A stretch of 64,000 nucleotides of DNA from Rheum nobile (taxonomy: Eukaryota; Streptophyta; Magnoliopsida; Caryophyllales; Polygonaceae), in the NCBI GenBank assembly GCA_027886185.1, contig WOAB01000124.1:1116001-1180000 (forward strand), in the 5' to 3' direction. The translations under genes were made by a program, and so were the position numbers. Each line of letters begins with the position of its first letter. Position 1 is the stretch's first letter. Shown here one piece after another: positions 48,106-60,989 of the stretch. The notes beneath the pieces were generated by a model. The model worked only from the letters and a program-made list of their open reading frames with translations. It was not told the DNA's origin and did no database searches.

Positions 48106-50669
48106 GAGAAAATACATATAACAACTCTTTTTTTATTCTAAACGATAAAAAATAATCAAAAAGAAAATGAACAAACATGTATATAAGTGTACTTATACTT
48201 TGATAATTCCTGAGCTTGACAAATTAAATTATGACAATAATCAAATCTTCTATTGTAGATTTGATGCAAGGGGCAAATTGATCAGCATACTGATCTCACA
48301 TAGTACAACTTATTACATCGTTCATACATATATATATACAATTTTTTTATTTGACCAAATGATCAAAGATATGTATTTGATATAATTATATTTTAGTGAT
48401 AAAAAGATATGTATTTGATATATATGTAAGGTGATATTATATAAAAATATAAATACAGATATCGATATAATGTATATTGGTATTTTTTTAATTTGACCAA
48501 ATAATAAAAGATTATATGTACAAAATAAACCTATAATAGTTAACAATATAAGTTATACGGTTTATCCACCAACGTAGATATAATTCTGCACTTACCATTA
48601 AATAAGAAAATAATCAATTTAATATTGATCATAATCATTCAACATGGAAAGATCATTCAATATCCTAGTTAACAATATTATATAATATGACCACATAATC
48701 AAAGATTATATGTACAAATAAAATAAATCTATATTTTATACGGTTGTTGAACCGTACATATATATGACTTAATTTTTTTGGGTGTAATATATAACTTAAA
48801 TTAAACTGTTGATTTGCATTCAAATGACTTAGCATCTGACACTACGAAAGCTTTAGAGTATGTGTCGCAAAGATTTTGCATCTAACACTACGAAAAGAAA
48901 ACGAATTGTAGAATATGCATACTGCTAATTGTGGCTTTTCCAAGGAGATGACCTTCTTAACTAAACTAATTAATCACTTGCACTTAGCCCTAACAATAAT
49001 ATTGAAATGAACTCTAACAATTGATTCGAATACAATAACCCTTTGTATGATCGATATAGATTCAAAAACATATTACTCTCAAGATCTAAACCAATATGTA
49101 TACAATTTCATATGATAAAACAAAAAAAAAATATGTAGATAAAATACATAACCTTATAGATCAATTGTTTCCAGAAGATTGAAGATAAGAATAGACATGT
49201 AAGTCTTCATTCTCTAAGTTGTAGCAATGTCTCGTATTCTTTTGCACATGAGTGAAAAGGTAAGCTAGGTCAAAGATAGATCAAACTACATAATTTAAAT
49301 CATATATCAATAAATTGTAATAATGAAGCATGATAAAAAATAACCATTATATTACTTAACACTAAATCAATTTGCAAGAGATGTATGTATATGTACATCT
49401 ATATAAAGCGAAATCCACGTCCATATTATAAATATACACATGATCAAAAATTAAGGTAAGTACACATTAATAAGTTTATAATATATCTTTTCCTTATATA
49501 TATAACATTAATCTATATACTAAGGATATATTAAAATAATTTTAGTAACTACATACTAATTTGATTTGATATCTATATACATATAATAAATTAATTTTGA
49601 TTAATAAAATAGCAAGTATGATCTAACTTATTTAACACGTAAATCCAAATTAAATAGTTTGATAATATGCATGGTATTGCTAATTTAATTACGTCGTTAG
49701 TATCTATGATTGTTAGATGCAAATTGTATATATCTTACAAAATATAGTATACTTAATTAACAAATAATAACAAAGGAAGTGGTATGTGTAGATGCTCGTT
49801 TAATTAAGTATTTTGATACGATTGTTATTGCTTCTGCGATTTGAAGTCCAATTGCCGGGTTTTATCGAGTTTTATAAACATACAATATGTTTCGGGTTTT
49901 ATCGAGTCCAATTAAATAGTTTGATAAATTAATTAAGTATGATAATAATGTTTTTGGTAAGTGTATAATTATAATGTATATTGGGAAATATTTTAGGGTG
50001 ATAATTTAGAAAATTTGTATAAATAAAAGATAAAATAAATTATAAATAGAATAAAGGTGAATAGGTAAATATATATAATTATTTGATGACATGACATACT
50101 TAGATGAACGACACGTAAGAGAGATAATTGCGGCTTTAGTAATAATATATAAAATATAAAAGATATAGATATATAGATAGATTACATTCATATTAAAATA
50201 TATTTTATTAAATGTTTGTTTTTAATTAAAAATTAAAATCATCTAATTTTATTTATTTATTTAATTTAATAGGTAGATTTCGTCCAAAACTATAAAGACA
50301 ATATTTATAAAGAAGATTTATAGTCTAAAAAGATAAATATAAATGAATAGTGAGAGTAAGAGTTAATATAAGTTAATATTAATATTATATGAAAAAGATC
50401 GTGCGATATTGTAATTTGCTTGAGTTATAAGGAAGACAGTGTTTTTTAGCAAACAAAATTATACTGTATGCTCTAAAAATGCAAGTCGGATTATCCCAAA
50501 AAAGCTTTATGCGAGATCATAGAGTAAATCTAAAAACTTGATAATAACATTATTAGAGAGAGTAAATGGAACGGCATGATTTGTCAGTATAACATCACAT
50601 AAACATATACTAAAAATGTAGGTTTGGACCGGCCTATAGCTTTGACGCCCTATCCAAGCTCAAAGACCA
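48106..50669. other. AT-rich region, no recognised gene
   Basis: About 2.5 kb of very AT-rich sequence. The frames at 48167-48546 and 50006-50191 are low-complexity (Ile/Tyr-rich) and are not supported as genes. The missing N-terminal exons of the RPA1-like pseudogene might lie here but I cannot recognise them. Confidence 0.5.
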
Positions 50670-50792
50670 TTATAAAACGGAAATATTTTGTACACTCCAT
50701 TTTTTTTTTTGGGTACACTATAGTTTGAAACGCAGAAATCTTGCTGCGTTTCAAGGCAAAATGTATCCAGAAAAAAATATTTCTGTATAAAT

Positions 50793-50836
50793 TTGAAACG
50801 CAGGTATTTTGCTTAAGCAAAATACCTGCGTTTCAA
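50793..50836. repeat. 44-bp perfect palindrome, left arm
   Basis: Perfect inverted repeat with no spacer: each half is 22 bases, TTGAAACGCAGGTATTTTGC then TT at the centre. Identical copy at 54125-54168. Confidence 0.95.
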
Positions 50837-50853
50837 TTTATTTATTTTTAAAC

Positions 50854-50895
50854 TGAAACGCAGGAATCTTGCTTAAGCAGGATTCCTGCGTTTCA
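50854..50895. repeat. 42-bp near-perfect palindrome, left arm
   Basis: TGAAACGCAGGAATCTTGCT and its near-complement around CTTAAG, with one mismatched pair. Counterpart at 54063-54104. Confidence 0.92.
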
Positions 50896-51189
50896 AAGAT
50901 CTGAAATTTGAAAATATTACAGTTTTGAAACGCAAAAATCATGCGTTTCACTAATTTTTTTTTCCCCAAAATTGCAATTTTTTTCCATAATCATGTAGAG
51001 AATTTCAATACGAGTCCGTACATATAAAATTCGTCCAAAACGGACATCGTTTGCCCCTCCAAAAGTCCAAAAAACGAATTCTTCTTACACTTTTTTTACA
51101 ATTTGGTGCCCAGCATATAAGGCATTATAGTGATTTTTTTTGGTATTTTCGACATTTTTCTACTATAATTTTGTATAAGATTTTAATAC

Positions 51190-52960
51190 GAGTATATAAC
51201 TATACGTTAGAACCATAATATATAATTATAGTATATAACTATACAATATAACAATAGTATATAACTATACGATATAACAATAGCATATAGCTATAGTATA
51301 AAACAGTACGATATAACAATAGTATATAACTTTAGTATGAAACTATACGATATAACCATAGTATATAACTATTCGTTAGAACCATAATATATAATTATAG
51401 TATATAACAATAGTATATAACTATACGATATAAAATTTGTATGTAACCATAGTACGTTAGAACCATAATATATAATTATAGTATATAACTATACGATATA
51501 ACCATGGTATATAACTATAGTATATAAATGAACGATATAGAAATAGTATATATATAACTATACGATATAACTATAGTATATAACCATAGTATATAGTTAT
51601 ATATTATGATTATATCTTATAGTTATATCCAATTTGGTTATATCTTATGGTTATATCCTATAGTTATATACTATGGTTATATCTTATAATTATATCTAAT
51701 TTGGTTATATCTTATGATTATATCCTATAGTTATATATTATGGTTATATCTTATAATTATATCCAATTTGGTTATATCATATCGTTATATCCTATAGTTA
51801 TATACTATGGTTATATATTATAGTTATATCCTTTAGTTATATACTATGGTTATATCATATAGTTATATAATATGATTATATCTTTTAGGTATATCCAATT
51901 TGGTTATATCATATCGTTATATCCTATAGTTATATACTATGATTATATCTTATAGTTATATCCAATTTGGTTATATCTTATGGTTATATCATATAGTTAT
52001 ATCCTATGGTTATATCCTTTAGTTATATACTATGGTTACATCCTATAGTTATATACTATGGTTATATATTATAGTTATATCCTTTAGTTATATCCTTTAG
52101 TTATATACTATGGTTATATCCTATAGTTATATACTATGGTTATATCTTATAGGTATATCCAATTTGGTTATATCTTATGATTATATCCTATAGTTATATC
52201 CTTTGGTTATATCCTTTAGTTATATACTATGGTTATATCCTATAGTTATATACTATGGTTATATATTATAGTTATATCCTTTAGTTATATACTATGGTTA
52301 TATCCTATAGTTATATATTATGGTTATATCTTATAGGCATATCAAATTTGATTATATCATATCGTTATATCCTATAATTATATACTATGGTTATATCTTA
52401 TAGTTATATCCAATTTGGTTATATTATATCGTTATATCATATAATTATATATTATGATTATATCTTATACTTATATCCAATTTGGTTATATCTTATGGTT
52501 ATATCCTATAGTTATATACTATGGTTATATATTATAGTTATGGTTATATTGTATAGTTATATCCAGTTTGGTTATATCTTATGGGTATATCCTATAGTTA
52601 TATACTATGGTATATAACGATATGATATAACCAAATTGGATATAACTATAAGATATAACCATAGTATATAACTATAGGATATAACGATATGATATAACCA
52701 AATTTGATATAACTATAAGATATAACTATAGGATATAACCATAAGATATAACCAATTTGGATATAACTATAAGATATAATCATAATATATAATTATATGA
52801 TATAATGATATGATATAATCAAATTGGATATAACTATAAGATAAAATATAATTATAGGATATAACGATACGATATAACCAAATTGGATATAACTATAAGA
52901 TATAACCACAGTATATAACTATAGGATACATCCATAAGATATAACCAAATTGGATATAAC
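51190..52960. repeat. AT-rich array of TATAGTTATATACTATGGT words
   Basis: Degenerate array of short units built on TATAGTTATATACTATGG, TTATATCTTATGG and CCAATTTGG. Orientation of the units flips at about 52605, the symmetry centre. The frame at 52387-52617 is a translation of this array, not a gene. Confidence 0.85.
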
Positions 52961-53152
52961 TGTGATATCCCGTATTTTTGTAAGGTTATTTTGGGAATTT
53001 TTGGAATTTTCCCGAGTGCCCGTTTAGCATGTCGGATTTAATTCAGGTAGCTTGAGACATTCTGTAATGTACTATGTATCTATAATATTTTTCTCAGTGA
53101 AATAAAATACAGACAACATGCTTCGGATGTTTTTACGCGTTCGCGAACGGTG
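52961..53152 (+). mobile_element. Gypsy LTR 5'-end fragment inserted in foldback element
   Basis: About 190 bp starting TGTGATATCCCGTATTTTTG and containing CAGTGAAATAAAATACAG. It resembles the first 190 bp of element F's LTR (GTGAAATAAAATAC at 29833) but is diverged. It ends abruptly at the arm sequence. It breaks the inverted symmetry, so it arrived after the foldback formed. Confidence 0.6.
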
Positions 53153-54062
53153 ATAGTTATATACTGTGGTTATATCTTATAGTTATATCAAATTTGATTA
53201 TATCGTATCGTTATATCCTATAACTATATACTATGGTTATATCGTATAGTTATATATATATACTATTGCTATATCGTTCATTTATATACTATAGTTATAT
53301 ACCATGATTATATCGTATAGTTATATACTATAATTATATATTATGGTTCTAACGTACTATGATTATATTCAAATTTTATATCGTATAGTTATATAATATG
53401 GTTATATATTATAATTATATATTATGGTTCTAACGAATAGTTATATAATATGGTTATATCGTATAGTTTCATACTATAGTTATATACTATTGTTATATCG
53501 TATTGTTATATACTATAGCTATATGTTATTGTTATATCGTATAGTTATATATTATTGTTATATCGTATAGTTATATACTATTGTTATATCATATAATTAT
53601 ATACTATGGTTCTAACGAATAGTTATATATTATGGTTATATCGTATAATTTCATACTATTGTTATATACTATAGCTATATGCTATTGTTATATCGTATAG
53701 TTATATACTATTGTTATATTGTATAGTTATATACTATAATTATATATTATGGTTCTAACGTATAGTTATATACTCGTATTAAAATCTTATACAAAATTAT
53801 AGTAGAAAAATGCCGAAAATACCAAAAAAATTTACTACAATGCCCTATATGCTGGGCACCAAATTGTAAAAAAAAGTGTAGGAAGACTTTGTTTTTTGGA
53901 GGGGCAAACGATGTCCGTTTTGGACGAATTTTATATGTACGGACTCGTATTGAAATTATCTACATGATTATGGAAAAAATTGCAATTTTGGGAATTTTTT
54001 TTTTTAGTGAAACGCAAGATTTTTGCGTTTCAAAACTGTAATATTTTCAAAATTCAGATATT

Positions 54063-54249
54063 TGAAACGCAGGAATCCTGCTTAAGCAAGATTCTTGCGT
54101 TTCAGTTTAAAAAAATATAAAAAATTGAAACGCAGGTATTTTGCTTAAGCAAAATACCTGCGTTTCAAATTTATACAGAAATGCTTTTTCTGGGTACATT
54201 TTGCCTTGAAACGCAGAAATCTTGCTTAAGCAAGATTTCTGCGTTTCAA
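54063..54249. repeat. Three palindromes of the right arm
   Basis: Palindromes at 54063-54104 (42 bp), 54125-54168 (44 bp) and 54206-54249 (44 bp, TTGAAACGCAGAAATCTTGC then TTAAG at the centre). They mirror the left arm; the counterpart of the last is damaged by a deletion at 50726-50753. Confidence 0.92.
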
Positions 54250-54305
54250 ACTATAGTGTATCCAGAAAAAAATTATAGTGTACATAACCTTTGCCTTATA
54301 AAATG

Positions 54306-54567
54306 ACTCTTTCAGAGTTGAGGAGGAGGTTTATACCTTTTCTTACGCTTGTAATCCCATATTAACCTTTTTTCTATAACAACTAAACATCAGGAATTAA
54401 TTAACGTACGCTTGTAGTCCCATATTACTAACATGAAAAGATATATACTGTAGACTGTAGTTATACAATGAGTGTGGAAGTGAACCACTAGGTTAATTAT
54501 GGCATAAATTACTGATCTCAATTTTACACCCAACTAGAAATCGAAGCCCTTGCGAAACACGGACCTT
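54306..54567. other. Short intergenic stretch
   Basis: About 260 bp between the foldback and the first copy of the long duplication. Nothing recognised. Confidence 0.4.
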
Positions 54568-55930
54568 TTGTGTATATGTTGTCGCGGTTTAAATGTGAAT
54601 TTGTAATATATGGATTATTGTTGCATGTTTTATCTTAAATGATATATTGTTTGATATGTATTTAATGTAATATCTAAGTATTTTAGGTATAAAATGCTAT
54701 GATTGTACGAAGTACAATTTTATTTATTTTTTTGGTCAGAAGTTCAATTTAAAATTTGAATTAAGGCGATAGTTGTTTTTTGTAGGGATGCATTTTTTTT
54801 CTTTGAAAATATTTGGGGAATATTTTAGAAATTCATATCTAATTATATGTTGTATATGTTGTGCTTGAACTGAAGTATTTGTAAGAAACTTCTTACAACA
54901 ACTCTCATTTCATGCTCTACTACCCTCCACATTTCTAACTTTTGCCTTTGTCTTACAAATATATTGCCTTTTAATAATGTTTTTTGTTATGCTTTAGTTA
55001 TTAATATTCATTAATATATTGTTTTATTTTTTTGGTCTGGAATATATATCGTTTTATTGGTCACATTGACTTTACATATTCCTAGACAAATATCATTTTA
55101 ATTAAAATATATTAGTCATTACTTCCTATTCTTATAAGTAATAGAAATAATTGATGACTCTGCATATTCTTAAACCTTGTTACATTTTATATAAAAGTAC
55201 ATTAGTTATTTTATTGCTATATGATTACTTTTCTTAGCAGAATTATAATTCATAACTTCTTCCTTGTACATTTCATATGTGAGAGTGAGTATATGTCAAT
55301 TATTTCGACTTCCATCATTGATTAATTCCTCTAGACCAAGAAAAATGAGGCCAAATTTAGTATATATACATGATGAGTGTAAAATGAATATGTATAAAAT
55401 AGAACAACAAAAATCATCCTTAACCAAAATAACAACACACCTACCTAAATCGATTAGTACAAAAAAGGAACTAAAAATACAAACCTAGTTGAATTTATGC
55501 TACCAAAAGTTGAAGGGTTTACGTCATCCATAAAATAGTTTGATTTATTCATTACTAACAATCAATTGTCCTAAATCAATTGTATTTGTCCTCCTTCTAG
55601 TGAAAGCTACCCATGCATGATGTAAACAATCGATGCCTTAATAGTGCTATTAGATTATCCAATTCTCTGACATCTTCACATAAAATTAACCTATCTCAAT
55701 CAAAAGACAATTATATTAATAAATTTAAACCAATAGATGTAAGTATTTTGTACATGCATGTGTAGACTACTAAAGAGATCCAAATACATATAATCAAGGA
55801 TAGTTTACCATGAGGTGGATATATACTTGCATCCTCGACAATCGGGAATCCTCATTCACATCTTTAACTTAATAATTATGCTTACTTCAGCGACCATGTC
55901 TTTTTAAGGTGTTTCCCACTATCTTCCAAT
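54568..55930. repeat. Long diverged direct duplication, copy 1
   Basis: Matches 57656-58630 in the same orientation, with about 0.35 kb (around 54980-55330) absent from copy 2. The best-conserved part is 55590-55920 (for example CGATGCC..AATAGTGCTATTAG). I find no domain in it. Minus-strand words in both copies (ending PPHGK near 55815) might be decayed exons, but this is not supportable. Confidence 0.75.
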
Positions 55931-56268
55931 TGTATGTGTAGAGGCTGCCTTATTATTTTGGAAGAAGAAAGTGTATCTAAAAAGGTGAGTTTAAATTGCT
56001 TCCCTTTCAGTCATTAATATACTTGTCCAAATGATTCTATATGTTGAGTATAACACATTTGCATGTCCTCATAATGTCAGCAAGGTAGTGAGTATGAGAT
56101 TATTAAACATTACTTCATGTTGAAAGCAAAATATAAAAATAAACACAATATAACTGAATTACATAGAAAATTTTACGTCATTGTACATGATTTAATGCTT
56201 TATGCATTGCGTCAACTTGCTTTATTTCGTGCAGCCCCTGTATAAGTAGAGGACATAATTTTCATCAA

Positions 56269-56570
56269 TTTATATTAACAATTATAATGTGCTGATCTAA
56301 ATACAGATAAATTTGTTACCTTATTTTGCGGGGTGAGCTTGCTGAAAGCTTCCTTAAACAGAATATTCCTTGTGTGTTTAAAGCAATTTTGATCCCCTTC
56401 AAACAAAAAACATTTATATTAACAATTATAATGAGTTGATCTAAATACAGATAATGAGTTGATCTAAATACAGAGAAATTTGTTATCTTATTTTGCGTGG
56501 TGAGCTTGTTGAAAGCTTCCTTAAACACAATTTTTCTTGTGTGTTTAAAGTAATTTTGATCCCCTTCCGT
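56269..56570. repeat. Tandem duplication of about 150 bp
   Basis: TTATATTAACAATTATAATG and the following CTTATTTTGCG..GGTGAGCTTG..GAAAGCTTCCTTAAACA block occur twice, offset about 145-165 bp. The second copy has an additional repeat of ATGAGTTGATCTAAATACAG. Confidence 0.75.
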
Positions 56571-56889
56571 CAAAATATTTTGAAACCTTGTGGATTTGTC
56601 ACTTTAGAGATGACAACATAAAGTTGTCTGTAACTTTCAGTTATTTATTGAATTAGAGAGAAAATTAAACCAAATATATCCTTGCTTTGTTTACGTACCA
56701 TGTTATCGGATAGAATGAAGCATGTGATGATGTATGTAATTGATCCTGTCGAAGGCATCCCACTTGCGACAAACATGTCAGAGTTAAACCCTTCGGTTAA
56801 TTGGTTTAGTGGTATATAGTTTCTTTCATGATTGTTATTTTTGTGTGAAGGATGGAGCAACGAAGCGAAGAGTAGTGGGGTGGTCATGT

Positions 56890-56892
<3 letters not shown>

Positions 56893-56929
<37 letters not shown>
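56893..56929. repeat. (AT)n microsatellite
   Basis: About 18 AT dinucleotides in a row. Confidence 0.95.
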
Positions 56930-56931
<2 letters not shown>

Positions 56932-57655
56932 AAGAGATGAGGTAAGTGTAATGTTAATGTAATTTATATATTAAATATAGTTATAATGTGGTAGAATCGT
57001 TTCACTTGTGGGATAGGATTCTAACTTCTGCTTTAATTTTTTTTATTTTGTGATGTACAAACTTTGATTTAAATATGTAGCTATTGGACTGTCAATGATT
57101 AAATTGCCGGGGTCGTCACTAAGGCTGGATCACCAGGGGACGACAATAGTATAACGGTTACGACAATAGAATTTGAACGTCTAAATTTAAATATAGCTAT
57201 GATGTGGTACAACCGTTTCAATTGTTTTTTTGTGTTAAAAATCTTGTTGTTTGTCGTTTTATATTGTACAACCTTTGAACTTCTTGTGATTTAAATATAG
57301 TTGTAATGTGGTACAACCGTTTGACTTGGCTCTCTTTCTTTTTCTTTTTTTCGGTTAAAATTCCGTTTGACTTAAGCTTTTATTGGCTGTCATTTCATCT
57401 TCATATACTTAAATGTGTTAATTGTGAGAGATGAAATGCTTAGCAGTTGACACCTATTCTATTTGGGATGCAGTATGGCTGTCCATGCATGTGTGACCCA
57501 ATTTTTAATAGTCCAATATCTGATTGTATTTTTTTGTCTTTTCATATCATTCAGTGACCCAATATTTGAGGGTAAAACATATTGTTCAACTCTATTGTGA
57601 AGCAAAACAATTGAAGATAATTCAAGTGGATCATTAATGAGGGCAAGAAAGCCAA

Positions 57656-58630
57656 CTTTTATGTATATGTAGTGTCACGATTTAAATTTGAGTTTCTAAT
57701 ATATGGATTGTTGTTTCATGTTTTATATTAGACGATATATTGTTTGATATGTATTTAAATGTAATATCTAAGTCTTGACAAAAAAATATAATATCTAAGT
57801 ATTTTAGGTATAAAATGCTATGATTGTACGAAGTATAATTTTATTTATTTATTTGGTCAAAAGTTCAATTTAAATTTTGAATTAAGGTGGTAGTTATTTT
57901 TTGTAAGGATGCGTTTTTTCCTTTGAAAATATTTGGGAAATATTTTAGAAATGCCTATCTAATTATATGTTGTGCTTGAACTCGAGTATTTGTAAGAAAC
58001 TTGTTACAACAACTCTCATTTCTTACATGCTCCACTACACTCCACGTTTCTAATTTTTTGCCTTTATCTTACAAATTTATTGCGTTTTAATAATGTCTTT
58101 TATGTATAAAATAGAACAATAAAAATCATCCTTAACCAAAATAACAACACACCTACCTAAAACGATTTAGTACAAAAAAGAAACTAAAAATACAAACCTA
58201 ATTGAATTTATGCTACCAATAGTTGAAGGGTTTATATCGTCCATAAAATAGTTTTCTTTATTCGTTACTAACAATCAGTCGTCCTAAATCGATTGTCTTT
58301 GTCCTCCGTCTAGTGAAAGCTATTGGTGTATGATGTAAACAATCGATGCCTCAATAGTGCTATTAGATTATCTAATTCTCCGACATCTTCACATAAAATT
58401 AACCTATCTCGATCAAAAGACAATTATATTAATAAATTTAAACCGATATATGTAAGTATTATAGACTACAAAAGAGATCCAAATACATATAATTAAGGAT
58501 AGTTTACCGTGAGGTGGATATATACTTGCATCATCGACAATCGGGAATCCTTATTTACATCTTTAACTTAATAATTATGCTTACTTTAGTGACCATGTCT
58601 TTTTAAGGTGTTGCTCACTATCTCCCAAGC
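57656..58630. repeat. Long diverged direct duplication, copy 2
   Basis: See 54568-55930. Shorter because of an internal deletion. Same orientation, separated by about 1.7 kb. Confidence 0.75.
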
Positions 58631-59692
58631 TTCACTATATGGCTTTCTAAAGCTAATTTCCATGTAGAAGAATGAGATGATGGATGCCCATAGCAAATGA
58701 ACGGAATATCACCGTTTTCGCCCTTTTATAGATGAAAATGTTACTTGGAAAGTGAAGCCATTTTGACATATAACCGTTTAGACATCTTGACTATAATTTG
58801 TTTCCAACCATTCACTGTGTACTAAATACGGGAGTTACGTGTAGTAATTGGATAATATTAAAGTAGGAGTAAATGAGAGCAAAATATAACATATACAGTA
58901 TGTAGTAACTATCACTAATTGAGATTTAGGTTAAAAAATGAGTCATAACCTAAAGAGTAGTCTGTACGTAGAGGCAAGATTTAGCTGAAAAAAGTGTGAG
59001 AGGAAAGGGAATAATTACTGATAAATAGTGCTTATTTTTATATATACACATAATTATGCTATGGTATATTAAAATAAACAAAGAAAAATTTAATTACTTA
59101 AATTACAAAGTAGCCTATAATTATACTTATGTATTTTATATTGGTTTATAAACCCTATAGTAAAAACCGATCGGAAAATCTAACATATTATATACTAAGG
59201 GTGATAAACTAATCCTACATGCAAACTATAACTTTAGGCTTATTTAAGCCTTTGATTTTGTCTTTAAAAGTTAGCATTCAATGACGTAGAATGCTAACTT
59301 TGAAATATATATAGATATAGATGGTTATTTTTCATGCTTAATAGAAATATAAATTGAACTATGTTGAAAATTTAACGTGAAGATATAAGAATTATACAAC
59401 GATATAAAAATAAGGACTTTTTAATTGATTAATATGTAGTAATTGTATATAATTGTGAATCAAAAACTTTGTATATTATATAGACAATTATAGATTATTA
59501 ATATAATTGTTAATATATGAAATTGTCACTTTAGTACTTTTTGGATTTGAGAAATTGTTTAAATGTGTGCTAAATAAATAAGGCATGAAATGAAAGAAAA
59601 AAAAAAATTCATCTTTAACAGTTAGCATTCAATGACCTAGAATGCTAACTTTTAAATATATATAGACTAGTTAATCACATCAAATTTTCTGC
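58631..59692. other. AT-rich intergenic with repeated hairpins
   Basis: No gene recognised. Contains two copies of a 55-bp segment at about 59261-59316 and 59612-59668. Confidence 0.45.
59261..59316. repeat. Hairpin repeat, copy 1 (copy 2 at 59612-59668)
   Basis: AAAGTTAGCATTC and its inverse GAATGCTAACTTT are separated by 9 bases (59267-59301), followed by AATATATATAGA. The same arrangement recurs about 350 bp further on in direct orientation. The pair could be terminal repeats of a small element. Confidence 0.75.
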
Positions 59693-59985
59693 TAATTGTG
59701 CACCCTTTTATACACCCTTTAAGTTTTATTTATTTATTTTATATTTTAAATTTTAAATTAGGATTAATAATTAATATTTAGGGTTTATAGTTTAAGATTT
59801 GGGATTTATAGTTTAAGGGTTAGAGTTTTAGGGTTTATGGCATAAGGTTTAGGATTTATGGTCTAGGATTTAGGGTTTATGGTCTAGGGTTTATATTTTA
59901 CGATTTAGGGTTAATATTTTAGGTTTTAGGATATATAATAAACAAATTTAGCTTATAAGGTACACAAAAGAATGTATAGAATTTA
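59693..59985. repeat. Dispersed MITE-like repeat with TTTAGGG-like core, copy 2
   Basis: Copy of the repeat at 35750-36035: starts GTGCACCCTTTTATACACCC, has the TTTAGGGTTTATAGTTTAAG core and ends with GGTACACAAAAGAATGTATA, an approximate inverse of the start. Confidence 0.6.
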
Positions 59986-60686
59986 ATCTCTTAGTTAATA
60001 GGCTTCCATTTCCCCCTTTTATTCATAGCAATATTTATAATCAGCTAGAATGATCTAAACAGCTTGATTTATAATAACGTATGTGATACTCTATTTTGAA
60101 CTGACATGCTTGATAACCATGGAAAAATAATCAAACGCAATACATGCTAGTATTAAAAAAGTGACATCTATTAATGTCGTAGCAGGAATTTGAACGATAT
60201 AGGAATCAGAAGGAGAAAAGCTTGGAATCCCAAAAGATGCTCGAACCGGACTTCAATAGTAGATCTGTAACAGAAATAAAGGTCAAGGGCGGGACGTAGT
60301 CCCCTGAAAGACCCTCTGACGCTCAAATCAGCCAAGTAATCCAAAGAACAATGGAAAAAGCTCTGAAATCAATATGGAGGCTAGGGTAAAGAAGAATATG
60401 AAAAAAGAATACCTGAATTAGGGCTTTTTAGATAGCTTTTATATCACTTGATTTTGAAGGCCTCTTAATGGGCCTAATAAATTATCCCATCAGCCTTCTT
60501 ATAATCAATGTAGGAAGATAAGATATTAAATAAGGAAATTGAATTATCTCCCTCCTCATTTTGCCCCTCGGATTTTCTCAGCTTGTGGAGGCGCGTGGAT
60601 CCGAAATTATGAACTCTGCAAAGGATATGGGAACTGATTCTCCAGGATGCGTAACAGAAAAAATGGATTTCGATTTTCCGCAATGT
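59986..60686. other. Intergenic sequence
   Basis: No gene supported. The minus frame at 60474-60683 has no domain. It may belong to the LTR of the Tat-type element on the right. Confidence 0.35.
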
Positions 60687-60912
60687 GCACGGTTTGGCAC
60701 TAACCGTGCCAAATTACAGAACCTCAATTGAGGGTCTTCTTTGGCATCTGCACGGTCTAGGACCGTTTGGCACGGTTTGTCACAAACCGTGCCAAATTAC
60801 AGTAGCCTTCTGGCGCTGTTTTTCGGAGCTCGCACGGTCTGGGACCGTTTGGCACAGTTTGTCACAAACCATGCCAAATTACAGTAGCTCTTCTGGCGCT
60901 GTTTAAGAGCTC
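60687..60912. repeat. Tandem repeat of about 82 bp with palindromes, 3 units
   Basis: Units start at 60687, 60750 and 60832, each with GCACGGT. Each unit contains a palindromic stretch such as GGCACGGTTTGTCACAAACC followed by GTGCC, then AAATTACAGTAGC. The first unit is shorter. The frame at 60685-60906 is a translation of the repeat. Confidence 0.85.
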
Positions 60913-60989
60913 GCTATGGCTAGTGGGGGTTACCCCGACATTCTTATGTCCTCGGACTGCTCGCTCGAAATTCCTATCGAGTCGGGCTC

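Larger units (their letters stand above)
50680..54295. mobile_element. 3.6-kb foldback element with giant inverted arms
   Basis: The sequence from 50680 to about 52605 recurs in inverted orientation from about 52612 to 54295. The outer arms contain three palindromes of 42-44 bp each (GAAACGCAGG...CCTGCGTTTC with CTTAAG at the centre) and a shared block with CGGACATCGTTTGCCCCTCC (51040 and about 53900). The inner arms are a long AT-rich array of TATAGTTATATACTATGGTT-type words. Flanks TTATAAAACG (50670-50679) and TTATAAAATG (54296-54305) look like a 9-10 bp target duplication, as in Mutator-like elements. There is no transposase. A Gypsy LTR fragment is inserted near the centre. Confidence 0.8.
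55931..57655. other. AT-rich spacer with tandem repeat and microsatellite
   Basis: Between the two duplication copies. It contains a tandem duplication at 56269-56570 and an (AT)n tract at 56893-56929. The minus frame at 56645-56887 (80 aa, beginning MTTPLLFASLLHPSHK, with a donor-like GTACGT near its end) is unrecognised and has no supporting evidence. Confidence 0.4.

Noticed and set aside
52387..52617. 76-aa Tyr/Ile-rich ORF
   Set aside because: Translation of the AT-rich array in the foldback element.
50680..54295. Assembly artefact producing an inverted duplication
   Set aside because: The arms differ in sequence and in indels (for example the damaged palindrome at 50726-50753), and one arm has an insertion. 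An artefact would give near-identical arms. It is not fully excluded.
56645..56887. 80-aa minus-strand ORF with a donor-like end
   Set aside because: No recognised domain, no matching acceptor exon and no repeat of the frame elsewhere. Left unannotated.
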